Shown: piece by piece, positions 14,135-18,597 of the stretch
How positions within the stretch are numbered: position 1 is the first letter of the stretch
Layout: each line of letters begins with the position of its first letter
NCBI GenBank assembly: GCA_013817065.1
Contig: JACDDJ010000013.1
Coordinates: 1 to 18,597 of the forward strand
DNA from: Acidobacteriota bacterium
Lineage (GTDB): Bacteria > Acidobacteriota > Vicinamibacteria > Vicinamibacterales > 2-12-FULL-66-21
DNA: 18,597 nt
Direction: 5' to 3'
Notes under the pieces: generated by a model
The model's input: the letters and a program-made list of their open reading frames with translations, nothing else
What the model was told of the DNA's origin: nothing
Databases searched by the model: none
Translations under genes and position numbers: made by a program

Positions 14135-15664
14135 ATGGTGACCGCACCGATGCGCGTTCTGCTCGTCGAGGACGATCGCGATTACGCCGCCATGCTCGTG
14201 GCGGAGCTGGATGCGGCTGTCGTCGAGGTCCAAATGGTCGGCTCGGTCGCCGCCGCACGAGCCGAACTGAGTCGGGGGCAGTTCGACGCCGTTTTGCTCG
14301 ACCTCGGTTTGCCGGACAGCAACGGGCTCGCGACTTTCGAGACCCTGCACGCGTCCGTCCCCGAGACCCCAATGGTGATCCTCACCGGCAATACCGATGA
14401 TGGGCTGGCAGCCCTGGCGATGCAGCGCGGCGCCCAGGACTACCTCGTGAAGGGGGAGGCCGACGCATCGGTGCTCGTGCGTGCGCTGCGCTACGCCCGC
14501 GAGCGTTCGGCGTTCCGGCAGTCGATGCTCGACCGTGAGTCTCACTTCCGCGCGCTTGTCGAACACAGCTACGACGCCGTTACCCTGCTCGGTCCGGACT
14601 TCCGAATCCTGTACGACAGCCGCTCGATCGAATCACTGTGCGGTTACACACCTGAAGAGCGGGTCGGCAAGGCTGTCGAACACCGGCTGCATCCGGATGA
14701 TGTCGCGCCAGTGACGGGACGTTTGAGCGAACTCGTTCAGACCTCGACGCCGGTATCGTTCAGCTACCGCTTTCAGCACCGGGACGGCGGCTGGCGGTGG
14801 GGAGAGGCGGTCGCGACCGATCACCTCCGCGACGCCAACATCCGCGCGATCGTCATCAATCACCGGGATGTGTCGGAGCGCAAGGAAGCGGAGGAGGCGC
14901 TGCAGCGCAGCCAGGAGCAGCTTCGGCAGGCGCAAAAGATGGAGGCGATCGGACGGCTGGCCGGCGGCGTGGCGCACGACTTCAACAACGTCCTCACCGC
15001 AATCTTTGGCTACACCGACCTGCTGATCGATCAGTTCGCGATTGACGATCCGCGACGGTCCGATGTCGCTGAGATCCGCCGGTCCGCGGAGCGCGCCGCA
15101 GCGCTCACGCGTCAGCTCCTGGCTTTCAGCCGCAAGCAGGTGATGCAGCCGCGGCTGCTCAATCTCAACGAAGTCATCCGCAATGTCGAGCGGCTCCTGC
15201 AGCGACTGGTGGGCGACGATATCGTCCTGCAGCTGGACCTGGCTCGTGACCTCGTGGCCATCCGCGCTGATCCCGGGCAGCTCGAGCAGGTGCTCATGAA
15301 TCTCGTGGCGAATGCGCGCGATGCGATGCCTGACGGTGGGCAGCTGACGCTGTCGACTCGTAATGAACGCGCCGAGACGGCTGCTGACACCCGCCCAGGG
15401 CTCGCACCGGCCGTCTACGCGGTGCTCTCAGTTGCCGACACCGGGACGGGCGTGCCGGTCGGGCTGCGGGAGCACGTCTTTGAACCCTTTTTCACGACGA
15501 AGGAGCAGGGGAAAGGAACCGGCCTGGGGCTGGCGACCGTGTACGGGATCGTGAAGCAGACGGGCGGGGGTGTCTACCTGGAGAGCGAGGAGGGGCAGGG
15601 GACGACAGTCCTCGTCTACCTGCCCCAAGCCCCGGGATCTTCCGCGATCAGCGATTCTCTTTGA
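14135..15664 (+). CDS. REC-PAS histidine kinase (receiver at the N-terminus)
   Basis: This 509-residue soluble protein has a receiver domain first (about 6-122; acidic E12-D14, phospho-acceptor D56 in LLDLGLP, K106). PAS follows (about 135-250, ending INHRDVSERKEAEEAL), then a short coiled coil. HisKA has H281 in GGVAHDFNNVLTAIFGY, the NtrB/FixL style of H-box. The HATPase has N393, DTGTG (435-439) and GKGTGLGL (459-466). A receiver in front of a kinase suggests it is controlled by an upstream kinase and passes phosphate on. The start at ATG 14135 follows a TAGAAT box; ATG 14150 (MRVLLVEDD) is a plausible alternative. Its 3' end overlaps the convergent gene by 17 bp. No cognate output regulator is adjacent. 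Confidence 0.9.
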   Translation: MVTAPMRVLLVEDDRDYAAMLVAELDAAVVEVQMVGSVAAARAELSRGQFDAVLLDLGLPDSNGLATFETLHASVPETPMVILTGNTDDGLAALAMQRGAQDYLVKGEADASVLVRALRYARERSAFRQSMLDRESHFRALVEHSYDAVTLLGPDFRILYDSRSIESLCGYTPEERVGKAVEHRLHPDDVAPVTGRLSELVQTSTPVSFSYRFQHRDGGWRWGEAVATDHLRDANIRAIVINHRDVSERKEAEEALQRSQEQLRQAQKMEAIGRLAGGVAHDFNNVLTAIFGYTDLLIDQFAIDDPRRSDVAEIRRSAERAAALTRQLLAFSRKQVMQPRLLNLNEVIRNVERLLQRLVGDDIVLQLDLARDLVAIRADPGQLEQVLMNLVANARDAMPDGGQLTLSTRNERAETAADTRPGLAPAVYAVLSVADTGTGVPVGLREHVFEPFFTTKEQGKGTGLGLATVYGIVKQTGGGVYLESEEGQGTTVLVYLPQAPGSSAISDSL

Positions 15665-16655
15665 ATCCAGCAGGGATCGCGAGGCTGGCCGCGTCCACCG
15701 AGGTCCCGACTTCCTGGAACTCGTGGTGCGCGGTGAAGATCGTCGCCCGCGCCTTCGGATCCTCCGGCTTCTTGATCCGGCGCGCGAGCATCCCGCCGAT
15801 ACCGCCGCCGCCGCTGTTTTCCTGGTTCGACTGCTGCTGCGCGAGTTGCGCCTTCGACTTCACCGCCTCGAAGGTGATGATCGACGCGAGCGAAGTGCCA
15901 TCGAGCTTGGTGCCCTCCTGCTTCAGGCGATCGGAGGCCTGCTTCAGCATCGGGTACATCGCCATTACCATCGCCATCTGTTCGGCCGCGAGCACCATCG
16001 ACTCCTCGCCATACAGCTTCTTGTAATAGCGCATGTCGAACGCGATCAGCTCCTTCAACGCCGGGATGTTCGGGCCGAACCAGGTGTCGGACGTCATGAT
16101 GACGCCGCCGCTCTCGTCGATCGGTTTGCCCTTCTCCCGCAGCGTGACGGTCATGATCACCTGCCTGGCGTCATACCCGGCAATCTGCTTCTTCTGTCCG
16201 GTCTCTTTGGCGTCGAAGTCCAGTTCCCATTCCCTGACCGGCTCCTGCTTCTCCTTCTGCTGCTCTTGCTGCTGCTCTTGTTCCTTGCCGGCCTGTTCCC
16301 TGGCGTCCTTCTCGGCCTGCTCCCTGGCGTCCTTGATGCGCTGGCGCATCTCCTCGAAGGTGGTGACCTTGTATTCCTTCTTCTTCAGGTCGACGTCGTA
16401 GATTTTCTCTTCGGTCAGATCGATAATCTGGCCCGAGTTATCACTCATCGTCGACTTGCGGTCGCCTTTGACGGCGCTGGTTGAAATGATGCCTTCCTTG
16501 GCGGCCTTGCCGCCGAAAAGGCCGACTACGCGGCCGAACATGCCTTCGAACTTGACGAGGGTCTTCTCGCGTGTCTGGACATCGGCAGACAGGGGGCTGC
16601 AGAGCAACGCGGCTACGGGCAACGCGATCCCCAATTTGATCCACGAACGTGTCAT
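15648..16655 (-). CDS. Secreted coiled-coil protein of unknown function
   Basis: This 335-residue exported protein has a signal peptide (1-24, ending PLSA-DV). The start is supported by GGAGG about 7 nt upstream. An N-terminal region (25-100) has the look of DUF4412-type proteins (GIISTSAVKGDRKSTMSDNS, then EEKIYDVDLKKKEYKVTTF). A charged coiled coil (about 100-140) contains two copies of KDAREQA and a Gln/Glu run. A second domain (142-270) includes a methionine-rich helix (MVLAAEQMAMVMAMYPML, 220-237), then a glycine patch (282-288) and a conserved-looking tail, HHEFQEVGTSVDAASLAIPAGF (310-331). I do not recognise a function. A periplasmic or surface role is inferred from the signal peptide only. 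Confidence 0.8.
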   Translation of the reverse strand: MTRSWIKLGIALPVAALLCSPLSADVQTREKTLVKFEGMFGRVVGLFGGKAAKEGIISTSAVKGDRKSTMSDNSGQIIDLTEEKIYDVDLKKKEYKVTTFEEMRQRIKDAREQAEKDAREQAGKEQEQQQEQQKEKQEPVREWELDFDAKETGQKKQIAGYDARQVIMTVTLREKGKPIDESGGVIMTSDTWFGPNIPALKELIAFDMRYYKKLYGEESMVLAAEQMAMVMAMYPMLKQASDRLKQEGTKLDGTSLASIITFEAVKSKAQLAQQQSNQENSGGGGIGGMLARRIKKPEDPKARATIFTAHHEFQEVGTSVDAASLAIPAGFKENR

Positions 16656-16700
16656 CTCAGGTCCTCCCAGGGAGCTACGGTAGATTGAAACCGGTGCGCC

Positions 16701-16706
16701 ATTGTA
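16701..16706 (-). promoter_or_regulatory. Candidate -10 TACAAT for the secreted coiled-coil protein gene
   Basis: On the minus strand TACAAT lies 45 bp before the ATG at 16655, within the divergent gap to the sigma factor gene. No good -35 is visible at 16-18 bp. Confidence 0.35.
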
Positions 16707-16799
16707 ACCTCGTCTGGCAACTCAGCCGTTTGTGTTAACGCCCGCAGGTGATCCGCGTCTTCCTCCCTGGTGGAAGTTGCCGCGACCCGGAGGTTTGGC

Positions 16800-17333
16800 G
16801 TGACGACGTCGCGCTTCGAGGCGCAGCATGCCCGGGATGACGCCGTCCTGGTGCGAACGGCGCAGGGCGGGGAGCAGAGCGCATTTACGCGTCTGTACGA
16901 ACGCTACGCACCGTTCATCCATGGCGTTCTGCTCGCGCGCGTCGCGCCGGGCGACGTTGACGATCTCGTTCAGGACGTCTTTCTCACGGCGTGGAAGAAC
17001 CTGGGGAACCTCAGGGACCCGGCGGCGTTCGGCGGATGGCTGTCGATGATCGCGCGGAATCGCGCCGCGGATCTGCACCGCCGCGACGTCCAGTCGGTTG
17101 AGCTCCCTGCCGACCTGCAGGCACCCGGAAGCACCGCGGCACAGACCGAAGCGCGTGCGGTGCTGGATACCATTCGTTCACTGCCCGCGGCCTACCGGGA
17201 GACGCTGATCTTGCGGCTGGTGGAAGGCATGACGGGCCCGGAGATCGCCGAACGGACCGGGCTGACGGCGGCGTCGGTGCGCGTCAATCTGCACCGCGGC
17301 ATGAAACTGCTGCGCGAGAAGTTGCACGTATGA
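16800..17333 (+). CDS. ECF-family RNA polymerase sigma factor
   Basis: This 177-residue sigma factor has region 2 at about 29-95 (DVDDLVQDVFLTAWKNLGNLRDPAAFGGWLSMIARNRAADLHRR). Region 4 at about 120-172 carries the helix-turn-helix (MTGPEIAERTGLTAASVRVNLHRGMKLLREKL). The start GTG 16800 is chosen because GGAGG (16789-16793) sits 6 nt upstream; an in-frame GTG at 16770 would add ten residues without a ribosome binding site. The stop overlaps the next gene's start as ATGA, and that gene encodes a membrane FecR-like protein, the probable anti-sigma factor. It is unlike the sigma factor at 11192 in sequence and partner. Confidence 0.92.
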   Translation: MTTSRFEAQHARDDAVLVRTAQGGEQSAFTRLYERYAPFIHGVLLARVAPGDVDDLVQDVFLTAWKNLGNLRDPAAFGGWLSMIARNRAADLHRRDVQSVELPADLQAPGSTAAQTEARAVLDTIRSLPAAYRETLILRLVEGMTGPEIAERTGLTAASVRVNLHRGMKLLREKLHV

Positions 17334-18352
17334 CTGAGGACGAACAGGACCAGTATCTCTGGGACCGGTCGGGGCCGGCCGATCCGGAGGTGGCGCGGCT
17401 CGAGTCGCTGCTGCGTCCGCTCGGTCATGACTCGGGCGCGGCGCCGCCGGCGTTGCGGCTGGAGCGACGCTCGTGGTCGTCGCGCGCGTGGGGCTTCGGC
17501 GGTCCGCTCGTAACGGCGGCCGCTGCCCTGGTGCTCGGGTTCGGTGCATGGTTTCTATCGGGTGGCATCGGCGGGGGCTGGACGGTGCAGCAGCTCGCCG
17601 GCGCGCCGCGTCTCGACGGTGTCTCGCTCGATGGCCACGCGCTGCTCCGGCGCGGCGGGCAGCTGGTGACGGATGAAGGGTCGCGGGCGCGCATCGATAT
17701 CGGCCGCATCGGCCGTGTCGACGTTGAGCCGGGCACACGCGTTTCGCTCGTGACTGCCGGCACCCGCGAGCACCGGCTGTCGCTCGACCGCGGCACGATC
17801 CACGCACGTATCTGGGCGCCGCCGCGGTTCTTTTTTGTCGACACGCCCTCCGCTGAAGCGATCGACCTCGGCTGCGCGTTCACGTTGAAGGTGGATGAGG
17901 CCGGCGGCGGGCTGCTGCGCGTCACGCACGGCTGGGTGCAGTTCGCCTATGGCGGGCGGGAGGCGTACATCCCGCAGGGCGCGGTGGGTGAGACACGGCC
18001 GGGAGTCGGCCCGGGCACGCCCCGGTATGAAGACGCGCCGGACGGCTACGGCGCGGCGCTGGAGCAGCTGGATTTCGGGCGTGCGGATCCGCGCGCCCGA
18101 GCCGCGGCCCTGCATGTGGTGCTCGACGCGGCGCGTCCGCGAGATGCACTCACGCTGTGGCATCTGTTGTCGCGCGCCTTCCCGCCCGAGCGCGTTCGTG
18201 TCTACGAGCGGCTCGCGCAACTGGCGCCGCCCCCGCCACGCGCGTCCCGCGACGCGATCCTCGGCGGCGACCGCAAGGCGCTCGACGCGTGGTGGAACAG
18301 CCTCGACATCGAAGGCACTTCGTTCTGGAGCCGCTTGAAGAATCGGTTCTAG
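17330..18352 (+). CDS. FecR-domain membrane protein, probable anti-sigma factor
   Basis: This 340-residue protein starts with a short cytoplasmic region (1-55; DQYLWDRSGPADPEVARLESLLRPL). Similar leads occur in sigma-linked proteins of acidobacteria. One membrane segment spans about 57-79. A FecR-like beta domain follows (about 105-215; LVTDEGSRARIDIGRIGRVDVEPGTRVSLV, then FFFVDTPSAEAIDLGCAFTLKV, residues 167-188). The last ~120 residues have no clear family and may be helical (PRARAAALHVVLDAARPRDALTLWHLL). The ATGA overlap with the sigma gene argues for a sigma/anti-sigma pair. In the Fec paradigm such proteins relay a signal from an outer-membrane receptor to the sigma factor; no receptor gene is adjacent here. 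Confidence 0.85.
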   Translation: MTEDEQDQYLWDRSGPADPEVARLESLLRPLGHDSGAAPPALRLERRSWSSRAWGFGGPLVTAAAALVLGFGAWFLSGGIGGGWTVQQLAGAPRLDGVSLDGHALLRRGGQLVTDEGSRARIDIGRIGRVDVEPGTRVSLVTAGTREHRLSLDRGTIHARIWAPPRFFFVDTPSAEAIDLGCAFTLKVDEAGGGLLRVTHGWVQFAYGGREAYIPQGAVGETRPGVGPGTPRYEDAPDGYGAALEQLDFGRADPRARAAALHVVLDAARPRDALTLWHLLSRAFPPERVRVYERLAQLAPPPPRASRDAILGGDRKALDAWWNSLDIEGTSFWSRLKNRF

Positions 18353-18412
18353 GGGTACCCAACTTTCGCCTCCCAACTTTCCAGGGCTGTGCCGCCCGCC
18401 GCGCATTAGCCT

Positions 18413-18447
18413 TAGCACGTAGCACCTAGCACGTCGCACGTCGCACG
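18413..18447. repeat. Heptanucleotide repeat array 3 (TAGCACG / TCGCACG units)
   Basis: Five consecutive 7-bp units: TAGCACG, TAGCACC, TAGCACG, TCGCACG, TCGCACG. They follow the same consensus and orientation as array 2. The stretch 18353-18412 before it holds no gene; it contains a GGGGTACCC palindrome and two copies of CCCAACTTT 16 bp apart (18358 and 18374). Confidence 0.85.
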
Positions 18448-18459
18448 TGCCTGGTGCGA

Positions 18460-18465
18460 TAGAAT
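18460..18465 (+). promoter_or_regulatory. Candidate -10 TAGAAT just before an ATG
   Basis: TAGAAT is followed 7 bp later by ATG 18473. The reading frame from that ATG stays open to the window end (41 codons), but its Ser/Pro-rich product looks non-coding. The RNA-like structure begins right after the ATG. Confidence 0.35.
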
Positions 18466-18475
18466 CCGCGGGATG

Positions 18476-18597
18476 GTGCGTCGTGAAGAAGCAGACAGGT
18501 CACCGTCTGTTTCACGCTGTTCGTCTCCAACGGGTGCAAGTCCCGTCTCGGTAAGCACCGGAGCGCCGAGTAGCAGACCCCAGGCATCGGGTGAGAG
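18476..18597 (+). mobile_element. Probable group II intron, 5' end (domain I), truncated by window edge
   Basis: The sequence begins GTGCGTCGTGAAGAAG, matching the GUGCG 5' consensus of bacterial group II introns. It folds readily: CGTGAA pairs with TTCACG and CAGAC with GTCTG, forming one long hairpin (about 18482-18515). ACGGG pairs with CCCGT around TGCAAGT (about 18529-18545), and CTCGG pairs with CCGAG just after. The phrase GGGTGCAAGTCCC followed by a TAGCAGACCC-type segment is characteristic of domain I. The reverse-transcriptase ORF and domains V and VI would lie beyond the window. An unrelated structured RNA cannot be excluded. Confidence 0.55.

Noticed and set aside
15570..16484. 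304-codon + strand ORF with long leucine runs that could look like a membrane protein
   Set aside because: The leucine run is the antisense reading of Gln/Glu codons in the coiled coil of the real minus-strand gene.
16711..16740. ECF-type autoregulatory promoter (GGCAAC followed by a -10-like stretch) before the sigma factor gene
   Set aside because: The match to a GGAAC-type -35 is imperfect and no convincing -10 lies at the right spacing.

Overview
The window is high-GC, densely packed bacterial DNA with many GTG starts and 1-, 4- and 13-nt gene overlaps. It carries several gene types common in soil Acidobacteriota: an ECF sigma factor coupled to a Ser/Thr kinase that starts MTPERW, a DUF4199 membrane protein, Tat-exported amidases and heptanucleotide repeats between genes. 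I infer an acidobacterium, possibly of the Vicinamibacteria. No rRNA or marker gene is present to confirm this.

Layout. (1) 2-1042: C-terminal barrel of a TonB-dependent receptor, cut by the left edge. (2) 1044-1147: heptad-repeat array. (3) 1175-2178: DUF4199 membrane protein translationally coupled to a secreted His-rich protein. (4) 2182-2256: second heptad array. (5) 2347-3369: MltB-like lytic transglycosylase whose 3' end, stop codon included, is repeated in tandem. (6) 3459-3656: small acidic ORF. (7) 3719-9701: the most interesting block, a TonB-dependent receptor, a YfiR-family periplasmic protein, a CHASE8-HAMP hybrid histidine kinase and a PAS-GAF histidine kinase, all on the + strand and nearly contiguous. 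(8) 9723-14073, minus strand: Tat-exported amidase, then a coupled set of cyclophilin, ECF sigma factor and membrane Ser/Thr kinase. (9) 14135-15664: REC-PAS-histidine kinase divergent from the amidase. (10) 15648-16655, minus strand: unrecognised secreted protein whose 3' end overlaps the kinase gene. (11) 16800-18352: ECF sigma factor and FecR-like membrane regulator. (12) Right edge: third heptad array, then what looks like the 5' end of a group II intron.

How the genes may work together. The 3719-8030 block resembles the Pseudomonas YfiBNR logic. There a periplasmic YfiR represses the CHASE8 sensor YfiN, whose output is a diguanylate cyclase (GGDEF). Here the CHASE8-HAMP sensor carries a histidine kinase plus receiver instead, and the outer-membrane partner is a TonB-dependent receptor. 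This suggests envelope or nutrient signalling from the outer membrane, through the periplasm, into phosphorelay. No DNA-binding response regulator lies in the window, so the output is unknown. The two ECF modules show two other surface-signalling designs: sigma plus Ser/Thr kinase, and sigma plus FecR-like anti-sigma.
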